The position numbers and the translations under genes are program-made. From Xenorhabdus stockiae (lineage in GTDB: Bacteria; Pseudomonadota; Gammaproteobacteria; Enterobacterales; Enterobacteriaceae), in assembly GCF_002632825.1 (NCBI RefSeq), contig NZ_NJAJ01000023.1:1-64000 (forward strand): a stretch of 64,000 bases of DNA, read 5' to 3'. Of this stretch, positions 29,605-39,826 are shown one piece after another (the stretch's first letter is position 1; every line of letters begins with the position of its first letter). A model generated the notes under the pieces. It was not told the DNA's origin, did not search any database, and saw only the letters and a list, made by a program, of their open reading frames with translations.

Positions 29605-30264
29605 TTACTCTGTAATCGTTTTCACTCCGTTGGAACTGCCAACCAGCACGACATTTGCGCCACGATTCGCAAACAGGCCTACCGTTACTACTCCTGCAAT
29701 AGCATTAATTTTATTTTCTAACTCGATAGGATTCAGAATGGTAAGATTGTGAACATCTAAAATAACGTTACCATTATCAGTGATAACATTCTGACGATAA
29801 ACCGGCGTTCCTCCGAGTTTTACCAGCTCACGGGCAACATAAGAACAAGCCATCGGAATAACTTCCACAGGTAACGGGAATTTACCCAACACGTCAACCT
29901 GTTTGGATTCATCAATAATACAAATGAATTTTTTTGCTACCGCAGCAATGATCTTCTCTCTGGTCAGTGCCGCACCACCACCTTTAATCATCTGCATTTG
30001 AGCATTAATTTCGTCAGCTCCGTCAACATAAATGTCTAGAGAGTCAACCTCATTACAGTCAAACACAGGGATACCAAGACTCTTCAATTTCTCAGTTGAT
30101 GCTTCCGAGCTGGATACCGCACCTTCGATTTGATCTTTCATTGTTCCCAGAGCATCAATAAAATGAGATGCCGTTGAACCGGTGCCTACTCCCACAACTG
30201 TTCCCGGTTTAACATATTCCAGCGCTGCCCAGCCTACCGCTTTTTTCAGTTCATCCTGTGTCAT
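29605..30264 (-). CDS. rpiA: ribose-5-phosphate isomerase A
   Basis: RpiA interconverts ribose-5-phosphate and ribulose-5-phosphate in the pentose phosphate pathway. From the ATG at 30264 the protein has 219 residues, the same as E. coli. It has the phosphate loop [16 protein letters not shown], the catalytic region [22 protein letters not shown] (Asp, Glu and Lys residues) and [15 protein letters not shown] at 30273 could extend the frame by three codons but has no better ribosome site. It is divergent from argP. Confidence 0.96.
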   Translation of the reverse strand: MTQDELKKAVGWAALEYVKPGTVVGVGTGSTASHFIDALGTMKDQIEGAVSSSEASTEKLKSLGIPVFDCNEVDSLDIYVDGADEINAQMQMIKGGGAALTREKIIAAVAKKFICIIDESKQVDVLGKFPLPVEVIPMACSYVARELVKLGGTPVYRQNVITDNGNVILDVHNLTILNPIELENKINAIAGVVTVGLFANRGANVVLVGSSNGVKTITE

Positions 30265-30459
30265 ATCAATCAATGCCTATAATCAATTACAAGAAAAATC
30301 CAGCCGCCAGTATAAACAATATTTTATCTTACCCTGTGAAAAAATATGGCATAGTGCTACCTAGACCGAAAAATATTTTGGGCACACAATATCATTCTAG
30401 AATAAATACCATTCCAGAATAATCGAAGAGTTAATGACAAACGGAGAGCCTGATTTTCA

Positions 30460-31365
30460 ATGAAACGTCCTGATTACCGATCCTTACAGGCGTTAGACGC
30501 CGTGATCCGCGAACGCGGCTTCGAACGTGCAGCCCAAAAGCTTTGTATTACTCAATCCGCCGTATCCCAGCGCATCAAGCAATTAGAAAATTTATTTGGT
30601 CAACCACTCTTAGTGCGTACTGTTCCGCCCCGTCCTACAGAGCAGGGACAAAAATTGCTGGCGTTATTACATCAAGTGGAATTACTCGAAGCACAATGGC
30701 TCGGTGATGAGAATGGCAATGAAACTCCCCTGCTACTTTCTCTTGCTGTCAATGCAGATAGTCTGGCTACCTGGCTTTTACCCGCACTCCATCCGGTGCT
30801 TTCTGATTTACCCATCAGACTCAATATTCAGGTAGAAGATGAAACCCGGACACAGGAAAGCCTGAGACGCGGGGAAGTTGTCGGTGCCATCAGTATTCAG
30901 TCACAACCACTGCCAAGCTGTCTGGTGGATAAATTAGGCGCTCTCGATTATCTCTTCGTCGCTTCTCCTAAATTTGCCGATCGCTTTTTCCCTAATGGAG
31001 TGACACGCTCTGCATTATTGAAAGCACCAGCGGTTGCATTTGATCATCTGGATGATATGCATCAGGCCTTTTTACAACAGTATTTTGATTTATCGCCGGG
31101 TAGTGTGCCCTGCCATATCGTTAACTCATCTGAAGCCTTTGTTCAATTAGCAAAACAAGGCACGACATGCTGTATGATCCCTCATTTACAAATTGACAGA
31201 GAACTAAAAGCAGGTGAATTAGTTGATTTAACACCCGGGCTGTACCAGCGCCGTATGCTTTACTGGCACCGGTTTGCCCCAGAAAGCAGTGCAATGAGAA
31301 AAGTTACTGACGCCCTGTTAAAACTTGGGCGCCAGATGTTACGTCAGGAAGATGAAATTAATTAA
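30460..31365 (+). CDS. argP: LysR-type regulator ArgP
   Basis: This 301-residue LysR-type regulator is known in E. coli (ArgP/IciA) to activate argO in response to arginine and to be blocked by lysine. The N-terminal helix-turn-helix is [20 protein letters not shown] followed by [16 protein letters not shown]; an effector domain follows. It lies between rpiA and the leftward yggE gene, and its target argO is one gene further. The stop overlaps the stop of yggE by four bases (convergent). Confidence 0.94.
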   Translation: MKRPDYRSLQALDAVIRERGFERAAQKLCITQSAVSQRIKQLENLFGQPLLVRTVPPRPTEQGQKLLALLHQVELLEAQWLGDENGNETPLLLSLAVNADSLATWLLPALHPVLSDLPIRLNIQVEDETRTQESLRRGEVVGAISIQSQPLPSCLVDKLGALDYLFVASPKFADRFFPNGVTRSALLKAPAVAFDHLDDMHQAFLQQYFDLSPGSVPCHIVNSSEAFVQLAKQGTTCCMIPHLQIDRELKAGELVDLTPGLYQRRMLYWHRFAPESSAMRKVTDALLKLGRQMLRQEDEIN

Positions 31366-32090
31366 CGCTGTAATTCAAAAACTGCATCAACGTGATCAGA
31401 AAACTCTATGCTTTGTGGTTCATAAGTTTCATCTGCTGAATCCCCTGCTGGCGCAGCTGCCATCTGAGTAGTCCTTAATTGCAGTCTGTTCATTGGATAA
31501 GGTACAGCTTCAGGGGGACGATAAGTGACACTATATACAGCACCTAACTTACTGTTAAAGCCTTTTGCCAGTTCAGTTGCCTGTTGAATCGCATTTGTGA
31601 TCGCTTTCTGTCTGGCTTCATTACGATATAGCTGAGGATCAGCAACACTGAATTGCACTGAATTAATTTCATTCAGTCCTGCTTTCAAAGCACCATCCAG
31701 CAGCGGATTCAGTTGATCCAATTTGTGTACTTTGACTTCAACTGAGCGAGATGCGCTATACCCTATAATGGTTGATTTACCATTTTTCTGATCATATTGA
31801 TATTCTGGCTGGGTCCGGATATTGGCCGCATTAATATCCTTTTTATCGATACCACTCGCCTTCAAAAAATCAAAATACTTGGCGACACGTGCATCAACTT
31901 TATGCTTGGCCTCGGTCGCGCTTTTCTGGCTCACTTTGACATGAATCATCAGAGTTGCCATATCCGGAGCTGCTTTGATTGTCGCACTACCAGAAGTAGA
32001 TATATGTGGGACAGATGGTAATTCCGCCGCTGAAACTGACATACTGCCTACAGCCAGCATAACAGCAAATATCAGTGAGTTACGTTTCAC
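31362..32090 (-). CDS. yggE: periplasmic SIMPL-domain protein YggE
   Basis: This 242-residue exported protein of the SIMPL/DUF541 family is linked in E. coli to oxidative-stress resistance. The GTG start at 32090 is fixed by AAGGAGG six bases upstream. It gives a proper signal peptide ([20 protein letters not shown], cut before AELPS); starting at 32126 would spoil it. The mature domain holds [20 protein letters not shown] and [18 protein letters not shown]. It is convergent with argP and downstream of argO in orientation. Confidence 0.9.
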   Translation of the reverse strand: MKRNSLIFAVMLAVGSMSVSAAELPSVPHISTSGSATIKAAPDMATLMIHVKVSQKSATEAKHKVDARVAKYFDFLKASGIDKKDINAANIRTQPEYQYDQKNGKSTIIGYSASRSVEVKVHKLDQLNPLLDGALKAGLNEINSVQFSVADPQLYRNEARQKAITNAIQQATELAKGFNSKLGAVYSVTYRPPEAVPYPMNRLQLRTTQMAAAPAGDSADETYEPQSIEFSDHVDAVFELQR

Positions 32091-32308
32091 TAAAACCTCC
32101 TTTCGGATATACCCACCCTCTTTCAAGCCACTGTTAACTCGAAAAAAACTGGATATACAGCAAATAAATAAGCATTTTGGTCAGACTCTAATAACCTGTA
32201 ACAGTCTAATAGGCTAGAAGATCCCAATAGACAGTAAGACAAGCAATTTTCAGAAACATTAGCACACTATTTATAAAGAATTGTTTAAATTATAAAGAAT
32301 TGTTTCAG

Positions 32309-32932
32309 TTAATTAAAAATCTGTAATCCCTGCTTCAATAAATTCCATGCGATATACCACATTACGCATCCCACAAACAGATTAATGATGCGTTGAGAAC
32401 GAGGTTGATTAAGGATTGGAGAAAACCACGCGGCGAGTATCGCCAATGCGAAAAACCAACTGATAGAGGCAGTCACTGCACCGATGGTAAACCACGGTCT
32501 CAACTCAGCTGATAATCCACCTCCAATGCTACCTAATACAATAAAGGTATCCAGATAAACATGAGGATTTAGCCAAGTTACTGCAAATAATGTCACAATA
32601 ATCCGCCAGCGGCTTTGAACAACCACATCTTTATTGGACAGTGAAAAATCCGCAGATAATGCGGCCCGAAAAGCCCCCCATCCATACCATAAGAGGAATG
32701 CAACGCCTCCCCATGTCACCGCCTGTAACAGAAAAGTAGATTGCCCAAGTAGAGCACTTCCTCCAAAGATCCCAGCCATAATCAGAATAATGTCACTGAT
32801 GGCACATAATGCGGCACTCATCAGATGAAATTGTTTTTTACTGCCTTGCTGCATCACAAAAACATTTTGTGGCCCAAGTGGGATGATCATTGCAGCACTA
32901 AGAAAAAAGCCCTGAATTAACGTCGAAAACAT
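32309..32932 (-). CDS. argO: arginine exporter ArgO (LysE family)
   Basis: This 207-residue inner-membrane protein of the LysE family has five to six hydrophobic helices, with the signature [20 protein letters not shown] near the N-terminus and [20 protein letters not shown] in the middle. In E. coli it exports arginine and canavanine under ArgP control, and argP lies nearby here in the usual order (argP, yggE, argO). Upstream is a 348-base gap to the glycosidase gene that carries its promoter. The ArgP site could not be assigned by eye. Confidence 0.95.
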   Translation of the reverse strand: MFSTLIQGFFLSAAMIIPLGPQNVFVMQQGSKKQFHLMSAALCAISDIILIMAGIFGGSALLGQSTFLLQAVTWGGVAFLLWYGWGAFRAALSADFSLSNKDVVVQSRWRIIVTLFAVTWLNPHVYLDTFIVLGSIGGGLSAELRPWFTIGAVTASISWFFALAILAAWFSPILNQPRSQRIINLFVGCVMWYIAWNLLKQGLQIFN

Positions 32933-33280
32933 GCAGAAATTCCTAATAATTATTCAATAAAATAAGGTCTATCTGCATATTAAGTAAATACATTCATTAG
33001 TAAAAATTAATTATTCTTATTCATCATTAATAAAATTAATAAAGCACTAAGCAAGTAAGCAGTCCGCCTGATTATTTCCTTCCGCATGTGACGGGCGGTT
33101 GAAGTACACCATGCTACATATAGCCCTTGATAAGGAGGGATAGAGACACTTCCTCCTCCCAGTTTATTTTTATTTGAACATGAACACAGCTACCAAGCTA
33201 AAAAATATTTTTTCACTTTTTATTCTTATTTTAATTACCGAAATGTTTTCCTTTTCTAAATAAAAATAAAGAGCCATCCT
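32933..33280. other. argO promoter gap, no gene seen
   Basis: This is a 348-base gap between the divergent argO and glycosidase genes. It is AT-rich, except for a G+C-richer patch at about 33065-33165 with two possible hairpins (CCGCC...GGCGG and GGAGG...CCTCC) that stand out from their surroundings and may be an inserted remnant. The glycosidase gene starts after an AAAGAG site at 33268-33273. Confidence 0.45.
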
Positions 33281-35170
33281 ATGAAAAATATCACAAAAAT
33301 TTCATTACTTAGTCTGCTTATTTCGAATAGCGCTTTTGCCGCAAATTATGTCCTGACTAACGATAATATTAAGATCTCGTTTGAAGAACCGAAGTCTGTA
33401 GTTACGATTCAGGATAAACCGTTCCACCGCCAGATCACATCACAGGAACTCTTTTTTCTAACGCTGCCAAATCAAGATGTGATTCATTCCTCTGATTTTA
33501 AAATTAAACATGTAGAACAACTGGATAACACAATTAAGATTGATTATTCCCACAAGGATTTTAACGTCACCGTCGTACTGAGCATGCTGAAAAAGAAATA
33601 TGCCAGCATTAATTACACTATCACTGCGGTAGGTAAACCCAGAGAAATTACTAACATCACCTTCTTCCCGACAACTAAGCAGCAATCTCCGACACCTTAT
33701 ATTGATGGCGAAATCAACAGTTCACCAATCATTGCCAACCCATTTGTTATTCTGCCCAAAAAACCTTTTGTTAACACCAATGTCCATAAAGCAAGCAGTA
33801 GCCTGAACGTCGAGCTGAAAATGGCTATCCAGCCTAAAATTCCGCTCAGCTACACTATCTTCCTTGGCACCTTTTCGGAAACCAATCAACTTCGCCGCAG
33901 TGTTAACCAACTGATCAACACACTGCGCCCACGTCCATATAAACCCTATCTACACTACAATAGCTGGATGGATATAGGTTTTGGCTCCGCCTACACCGAA
34001 CAAGATGTATTGAAACGGATAGATGAGTGGAATAAAGAATTCATTATCGGACGTGGAGTGAAGCTTGATGCCTTTCTACTGGATGATGGCTGGGATGACC
34101 TCACTGGCAGATGGCTGTTTAGCCCAGCTTTCAGTCATTTCGATACCGTTAGAAACAAGGCAACCAGCCTGCACAGTTCAATAGGTTTGTGGCTTTCCCC
34201 ATGGGGCGGCTATGGTGAATCAGGCCAAATCCGCGTCTCACATGCCAAAGAGTATGGTTTTGAAACAGCTAATGGAATGCTCGCTCTCTCCGGTCCAAAT
34301 TATTTCAAAAGCTTTAACGCCCAAGTGCTCAACCTCATCAAAAATGAACACATTACTTCCTTCAAGCTGGACGGTATGGGTAACGCCAATTCGCATATTA
34401 AAGGTAGCCCGTTTGCTTCCGATTTCGATGCTTCAATTGCCCTCATTAATAATATGCGAGCAGCTAACAAGGATCTGTTTATCAACCTGACAACCGGCAC
34501 CACTGCCAGCCCTTCCTGGCTGTTCTACGCTGATTCTATCTGGCGTCAGGGTTCTGATATCAATTTAGACGGTAAAGGTTCACCAGCTCAGAAGTGGGTC
34601 ACTTATCGTGATGCAGAAACTTATCGCTCGATTGTGAAAAAGAGTCCGTTATTACCGCTTAATTCATTGATGTACCACGGCATCGTCAGCGCGAAAAACG
34701 CCTATGATGGGCTGGAGAAGGTACAAACGGATGGCGATTTCGCCGATCAGGTCTGGAGCTACTTCGCCACCGGCTCACAGCTACAAGAGCTATATATTAC
34801 ACCGTCTATGCTGAATAAGGCCAAATGGGATACGCTGGCGAAAGCGGCTAAGTGGTCACGGAGCAATTCAGATGTACTGATAGATAGCCACTGGATAGGC
34901 GGCGATCCCCATGCGCTGAAAATTTACGGCTGGGCATCATGGAATAAACGTAAAGCAATTCTCGGTCTCCGCAATCCGTCAGATAAAGCACAGACATATT
35001 ATCTGGATATGGCAAAAGACTTCGAAATCCCGCGAGGAGAAACCTCGCATTTCAGACTAATCCCCGTATACGGCAACAACTCCACTGTACCGGAAAACTA
35101 TACCAAAGCTGTCACCGTGACACTAAAACCGCTGGAAATGCTTGTATTTGAAGCCGTACCTATGAAGTAA
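33281..35170 (+). CDS. secreted clan GH-D-like glycosidase (Ast-like)
   Basis: This 629-residue exported protein has a clear signal peptide (MKNITKISLLSLLISNSAFA, cut before ANYVL). The N-terminal 200 residues are beta-rich. A TIM-barrel-like core follows with DAFLLDDGWDDLTGRW (about residues 263-278) and SFKLDGMGNANSH (about 359-371), which resemble the alpha-galactosidase (GH36/GH27) strands carrying the substrate-binding and nucleophile Asp residues. The C-terminal 80 residues are again beta-rich, as in GH-D C-domains. I recall related proteins annotated as heat-stable cytotonic enterotoxin Ast in Aeromonas; that link is from memory. The gene sits alone between argO and mscS, absent from that place in E. 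coli, and is likely an acquired virulence or foraging trait. Confidence 0.7.
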   Translation: MKNITKISLLSLLISNSAFAANYVLTNDNIKISFEEPKSVVTIQDKPFHRQITSQELFFLTLPNQDVIHSSDFKIKHVEQLDNTIKIDYSHKDFNVTVVLSMLKKKYASINYTITAVGKPREITNITFFPTTKQQSPTPYIDGEINSSPIIANPFVILPKKPFVNTNVHKASSSLNVELKMAIQPKIPLSYTIFLGTFSETNQLRRSVNQLINTLRPRPYKPYLHYNSWMDIGFGSAYTEQDVLKRIDEWNKEFIIGRGVKLDAFLLDDGWDDLTGRWLFSPAFSHFDTVRNKATSLHSSIGLWLSPWGGYGESGQIRVSHAKEYGFETANGMLALSGPNYFKSFNAQVLNLIKNEHITSFKLDGMGNANSHIKGSPFASDFDASIALINNMRAANKDLFINLTTGTTASPSWLFYADSIWRQGSDINLDGKGSPAQKWVTYRDAETYRSIVKKSPLLPLNSLMYHGIVSAKNAYDGLEKVQTDGDFADQVWSYFATGSQLQELYITPSMLNKAKWDTLAKAAKWSRSNSDVLIDSHWIGGDPHALKIYGWASWNKRKAILGLRNPSDKAQTYYLDMAKDFEIPRGETSHFRLIPVYGNNSTVPENYTKAVTVTLKPLEMLVFEAVPMK

Positions 35171-35223
35171 ACAACACCGACTTCTCTGATTAAAAATTTA
35201 AATACCGTTGAAGTAAATTCTGA

Positions 35224-35256
35224 CTTGGTGTGAGTGTATCTGTTTCTCACACCAAG
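35224..35256. terminator. bidirectional hairpin between the glycosidase and mscS genes
   Basis: An 11-bp perfect stem CTTGGTGTGAG/CTCACACCAAG with an 11-base loop lies between convergent stops. It has no long T run on either side, so it may stop transcription weakly or protect 3' ends. Confidence 0.65.
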
Positions 35257-35296
35257 TATTTCTCCCATCAATTATTTCTTACATAAAAAGTTTTAG

Positions 35297-36169
35297 TTAA
35301 TTGTCCGTGTTCTTCTGCAAAGCAATCTGCTGCTGATGAAGATAAACATCCATTTGTGGGAAAGGAATACCAATCTTATGTTTATCTAAAGCTCGCTTGA
35401 AGTTTTCCATCAGATCCCAATAGACACTCCAGGCATCACCATTGGTTGTCCATACACGTACAATAAAATTAAGTGATGAAGGTGCCATTTCATGCAAACG
35501 AATAGTTACACCTTTGTCATGCTGAATACGGTTATCCGCTTGAATAACATCACCCAATACTTTCTTAACTTCATCAATATCTGCGTCATATGCCACACCG
35601 ACCATAATCTGAGTACGGCGGTTTGGTTCACGGCTGGTATTGATTATATTATTTGTAATAATCTTTCCATTAGGGATAACAATGATGCGATCATCCGCCG
35701 TACGCAATGTTGTGGAGAAAATCTGCACCTGTACAACAGTCCCTTCCACTGACCCAATGATGACATACTCACCAACACGAAGCGGGCGGAAAACAACCAG
35801 CAACACACCTGCGGCAAAATTTGATAATGAACCCTGTAATGCCAGACCAACAGCTAAACCGGCAGCACCAATAACCGCAATGACAGATGCAGTCTGGATC
35901 CCTAACCTTCCGAGAACGGCAATGATAGTAAACGCGATAATGGCATAACGAATTATGGCTGATAAAAAGTCAGAAATAGTCGTATCAACACCACGTAACG
36001 ACATAACGCGTTTCACTGCCTTACATGCCAGCTTGGCAATGGACAAACCGACTATCAGAATTAAAATGGCAAATACGATATTCATTGCATACTGGATCAG
36101 TATTTCTTGATTATTGACCAGCCAATGTGTTGCTTTATCTATCTCACCGGACAGATTGATCTCTTCCAT
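35297..36169 (-). CDS. mscS: small-conductance mechanosensitive channel MscS
   Basis: This 290-residue inner-membrane channel opens under osmotic down-shock. Three transmembrane segments lie in the first 130 residues. The pore helix TM3 has the Gly/Ala packing pattern [23 protein letters not shown] (about residues 96-118), followed by the beta domain [13 protein letters not shown] and the cytoplasmic vestibule. The length is close to E. coli MscS (286 aa). In E. coli argO-mscS-fbaA are consecutive; here a glycosidase gene lies between argO and mscS, and yacL-acnB follows instead of fbaA. Confidence 0.95.
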   Translation of the reverse strand: MEEINLSGEIDKATHWLVNNQEILIQYAMNIVFAILILIVGLSIAKLACKAVKRVMSLRGVDTTISDFLSAIIRYAIIAFTIIAVLGRLGIQTASVIAVIGAAGLAVGLALQGSLSNFAAGVLLVVFRPLRVGEYVIIGSVEGTVVQVQIFSTTLRTADDRIIVIPNGKIITNNIINTSREPNRRTQIMVGVAYDADIDEVKKVLGDVIQADNRIQHDKGVTIRLHEMAPSSLNFIVRVWTTNGDAWSVYWDLMENFKRALDKHKIGIPFPQMDVYLHQQQIALQKNTDN

Positions 36170-36267
36170 AAAAGCCTACCTTTTTTTGTTGGAACCTATC
36201 TACATGAACACGAAAGCGATGGAATAGAAATTATGGCAGAAAGCGGCCATGGATTGAACATAACCAC

Positions 36268-36639
36268 TTACCCTTTATTTTTTTGCAAAACAAAGTCTCT
36301 ATAATTTGCCAGCATATCGATAAAATCATCTGTACCGCAAAATGCCAGACTTTCGTTATCGTAGTAACTCATTCCCTCTTCCATCTCTTCAGTATCAAAC
36401 TGGAGTTGATTGGCTCTTATCATGATTTCTTCTTCATTCATTAACAGTGTGTATTCATGACCGTTCAACTGCCACTGGCGTACACTGCCTTTTATTTCTA
36501 TCAGCGCTGAGGTTATCTTATCTAATATGCTCAAATCGTCTTTCACCTCCTCATTAAGCCAATGACCAATAGCTTCATGATCCATTGAAAAGCGCGCTGT
36601 AACCTGACCAGTGATATCCTGCATAAATTCATATTCCAT
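36268..36639 (-). CDS. yacL: YacL, UPF0231 family protein
   Basis: This 123-residue acidic protein closely matches E. coli Yac[21 protein letters not shown] at the start, then [20 protein letters not shown] and [17 protein letters not shown]. Its function is unknown. The start at 36639 follows a GGAGG site by six bases; the open frame to 36672 is not needed. It is downstream of acnB as in E. coli, separated by the acnB terminator... on the far side, since acnB is read first toward it with 165 bases between the genes on the same strand. Confidence 0.9.
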   Translation of the reverse strand: MEYEFMQDITGQVTARFSMDHEAIGHWLNEEVKDDLSILDKITSALIEIKGSVRQWQLNGHEYTLLMNEEEIMIRANQLQFDTEEMEEGMSYYDNESLAFCGTDDFIDMLANYRDFVLQKNKG

Positions 36640-36755
36640 CACATACCTCCACATTTTACTTATCTCAATCACATCCGGATTTTAAACATTTCCGATGCTC
36701 CCACCTCAGAGCCAGCCCACAAACTGACACAAAATCTGCCGCAAAAATCAGGCAC

Positions 36756-36782
36756 AAAAAAGGGAGGCATGCGCCTCCCTTA
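36756..36782 (-). terminator. intrinsic terminator of acnB
   Basis: On the minus strand a perfect stem AAGGGAGGC/GCCTCCCTT around a 4-base loop is followed by TTTTTTG. It lies 23 bases after the acnB stop and before yacL, so yacL probably uses a separate promoter or read-through. Confidence 0.9.
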
Positions 36783-36804
36783 TTCATTCAGCAATATACT
36801 TTTT

Positions 36805-39402
36805 TTACACGGCAGTTTGGAAGATAACATCATCCGCTTTTTCAGTATACTCGTTCAACTGATCAAAATTGAGGTAGCGGTAAGTATCCGCCGCGGTTTC
36901 ATCAACTCTCTCCATGAATTGCAGATACTCTTCAGGCGTTGGCAGACGACCTAATAATGAAGCAACAGCCGCCAGTTCCGCAGATGCAAGATAAACATTA
37001 GCTCCTGCACCTAAACGGTTCGGGAAGTTACGTGTGGAAGTAGAAACCACCGTAGCACCATCAGCAACCCGAGCCTGATTACCCATACACAATGAACAGC
37101 CCGGAATTTCGATGCGTGCCCCACTCTTACCAAAGACACTGTAATAACCTTCTTCGGTCAACTGAGCAGCATCCATTTTAGTTGGAGGAGCAACCCAAAG
37201 ACGAGTAGGTAACTGGCCTTTATGCTGATCGAGTAACTTACCGGCAGCACGGAAGTGACCAATGTTTGTCATACAGGAGCCGATAAACACTTCATCAATT
37301 TTGCTGTTAGCAACATCAGATAACAGGCGGGCATCATCCGGATCATTAGGTGCACACAAAATAGGTTCTTTGATCTCAGCCAGATCAATTTCAATTACTG
37401 CGGCATATTCTGCATCTGCATCCGCCTCCAGTAACTGAGGATCTTTCAACCAGTTTTCCATACCAATAATACGGCGTTCCAGCGTCCGGCGATCGCCGTA
37501 ACCTTCTGCAATCATCCATTTCAACAGAACAATGTTGGATTGCAGGTATTCAATAATCGGTGACTTATCCAGTTTTATCGTACAGCCCGCCGCAGAACGT
37601 TCGGCAGATGCATCTGCCAGTTCAAATGCCTGCTCAACTTTGAGTTCTGGCAAACCTTCAATTTCCAGAATACGACCGGAGAAAATATTTTTCTTACCTT
37701 TTTTCTCTACGGTTAATAAACCTTGCTGAATCGCATAGTAAGGAATGGCATGAACCAGATCACGCAAAGTGATACCCGGTTGCATTTTCCCTTTAAAACG
37801 CACTAATACAGATTCCGGCATGTCCAACGGCATAACTCCCGTTGCCGCCGCAAATGCGACCAAACCAGAACCCGCTGGGAAAGAAATACCAATAGGGAAA
37901 CGGGTGTGAGAGTCACCGCCTGTACCTACGGTATCCGGCAGTAACATACGGTTCAGCCATGAGTGAATAATGCCATCACCCGGGCGCAGAGATACGCCAC
38001 CACGGTTCATGATGAAGTCAGGTAATGTATGATGGGTCGTCACATCCACAGGTTTTGGATAAGCCGCAGTATGGCAGAACGACTGCATGACCAGATCCGC
38101 TGAGAAGCCCAGACAGGCCAAATCTTTCAACTCATCACGGGTCATTGGCCCGGTTGTATCCTGTGAACCAACAGAGGTCATCTTCGGTTCACAATATTCT
38201 CCCGGACGGATCCCGCTAGTACCACAGGCACGGCCAACCATTTTCTGTGCCAGTGTGAAACCCCGGTTACTTTTCTCAATCGCTTTCGCCTGACGGAAAA
38301 CATCACTGTATGGCAACCCTAAAGATTCACGGGCTTTGGTTGTCAGGCCACGACCGATAATTAATGGAATTCGGCCTCCGGCACGTACTTCATCAATCAG
38401 TACATCTGTTTTCAGTTCAAAAGTTGACAATACTTCATTGGTATCATGAAGGCGGATCTCACCTTTATATGGATAGATGTCAATCACATCCCCCATATTC
38501 AGTCGGGATACATCAACTTCAACCGGCAATGCACCAGCATCTTCCATTGTGTTGAAGAATATTGGAGCAATTTTCCCACCCAATACAACACCGCCACCAC
38601 GTTTATTAGGCACAAACGGGATATCTTCCCCCATAAACCACAAAACGGAGTTTGTAGCAGATTTACGGGAAGAACCGGTTCCCACAACATCCCCTACATA
38701 AGCCAGAGGATGGCCTTTTTCATTGAGTGCTTCAATTTGCTTGATTGGACCAACAACGCCAGCCTGATCAGGCACGATACCTTCACGGGCATTTTTCAGC
38801 ATAGCTAACGCATGTAATGGAATGTCGGGGCGTGACCACGCATCTGGTGCAGGGGAAAGGTCATCTGTATTAGTTTCACCAGTGACTTTGAAGACCGTAA
38901 CAGTAATTTTTTCAGCCAGTGCCGGGCGTTGCAGGAACCATTCTGCATCAGCCCATGACTGGATAATTTGTTTGGCATGTGGATTACCTGCTTTCGCTTT
39001 TTCTTCCACATCATAGAAACTGTCGAACATCAGTAAAGTGTGAGACAGAGCCTTAGCGGCAATAGGTGCCAGTTTTTCATTATCGAGAGCGTCAATCAGA
39101 GCATGGATATTGTACCCACCCTGCATGGTTCCCAATAATTCAATCGCTTTTTCCGGTGTAATAAGTGGTGAAGTGGTTTCACTCTTCGAGATTGCAGCAA
39201 GAAAGCCAGCTTTTACATAAGCAGCTTCATCAACACCGGGGGGGACTCGGTTAGTCAACAGATCTAGCAGGAAATCTTCTTCACCTTGAGGTGGGTTCTT
39301 CAGTAATTCGACCAGCGCGGCTGCTTGAGCTGCGTCTAATGGCTTAGGGACGATGCCTTGCTCTGCACGTTCGGCTACGTGCCTGCGGTATTCTTCTAGC
39401 AC
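36805..39402 (-). CDS. acnB: aconitate hydratase B
   Basis: AcnB interconverts citrate and isocitrate in the TCA cycle with a [4Fe-4S] cluster and acts as an iron/oxidation-responsive RNA-binding protein. The GTG at 39402 after AGGAG gives 865 residues, equal to E. coli AcnB; the frame runs to 39450 without need. A HEAT-like N-terminal domain is followed by the swivelling domain and the catalytic core. Cluster Cys ligands are in [16 protein letters not shown] (one Cys) and the CSLCMGNQ segment (two Cys). It lies between yacL and the pdh genes as in E. coli. Confidence 0.97.
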   Translation of the reverse strand: MLEEYRRHVAERAEQGIVPKPLDAAQAAALVELLKNPPQGEEDFLLDLLTNRVPPGVDEAAYVKAGFLAAISKSETTSPLITPEKAIELLGTMQGGYNIHALIDALDNEKLAPIAAKALSHTLLMFDSFYDVEEKAKAGNPHAKQIIQSWADAEWFLQRPALAEKITVTVFKVTGETNTDDLSPAPDAWSRPDIPLHALAMLKNAREGIVPDQAGVVGPIKQIEALNEKGHPLAYVGDVVGTGSSRKSATNSVLWFMGEDIPFVPNKRGGGVVLGGKIAPIFFNTMEDAGALPVEVDVSRLNMGDVIDIYPYKGEIRLHDTNEVLSTFELKTDVLIDEVRAGGRIPLIIGRGLTTKARESLGLPYSDVFRQAKAIEKSNRGFTLAQKMVGRACGTSGIRPGEYCEPKMTSVGSQDTTGPMTRDELKDLACLGFSADLVMQSFCHTAAYPKPVDVTTHHTLPDFIMNRGGVSLRPGDGIIHSWLNRMLLPDTVGTGGDSHTRFPIGISFPAGSGLVAFAAATGVMPLDMPESVLVRFKGKMQPGITLRDLVHAIPYYAIQQGLLTVEKKGKKNIFSGRILEIEGLPELKVEQAFELADASAERSAAGCTIKLDKSPIIEYLQSNIVLLKWMIAEGYGDRRTLERRIIGMENWLKDPQLLEADADAEYAAVIEIDLAEIKEPILCAPNDPDDARLLSDVANSKIDEVFIGSCMTNIGHFRAAGKLLDQHKGQLPTRLWVAPPTKMDAAQLTEEGYYSVFGKSGARIEIPGCSLCMGNQARVADGATVVSTSTRNFPNRLGAGANVYLASAELAAVASLLGRLPTPEEYLQFMERVDETAADTYRYLNFDQLNEYTEKADDVIFQTAV

Positions 39403-39826
39403 GACTAACTCCTCGCTCTCATTGTCTTTTATATGCCCGGCTGTCTGCACCCGGTAACGATCACCATGAAATGACCATTAGGGATGCCAGGTCAGAGGAT
39501 TTGCTCACATAACATCAAAATTATGCCGAGCTTCGGGCAATTAGAATACCAAAATTTGAATGGCATGTTAATTCATTCACATAAAATCAACATTGGAGTG
39601 CAGTAAAGTTCTGGATAGAGGTGCATGAAGTGTGTATTTAGGATTTAAATACTATTTGTTGATGTTTTGTCCTGAAAACCTCTTATCTTTATTTATGAAA
39701 ATAATTAAGTGAGAAAACGGCAAGACTCTCCATGCAAGAGCCAATTAGCGAAAAAATAAATAACAAACGGCTTCTACAATAGAAGCCGCCTATATTCACT
39801 GCAGAAATAACGCAAAATCTAATGCA
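39403..39826. other. acnB promoter gap with lpd terminator
   Basis: This 424-base AT-rich gap has no gene. The acnB-proximal part must hold the acnB promoter (controlled by CRP, ArcA and others in E. coli; sites not assigned by eye). The lpd-proximal end holds a hairpin terminator at 39768-39788. Confidence 0.5.
39768..39788 (-). terminator. intrinsic terminator of lpd
   Basis: On the minus strand a CGGCTTCT/AGAAGCCG stem with a 5-base loop is followed by a T-rich TTTGTTATTTATTTTTT stretch. It lies about 40 bases after the lpd stop. Confidence 0.75.

Noticed and set aside
33065..33165. A possible group II intron or insertion-sequence remnant
   Set aside because: The G+C-rich patch has hairpins but no domain V or transposase trace that I can recognise.
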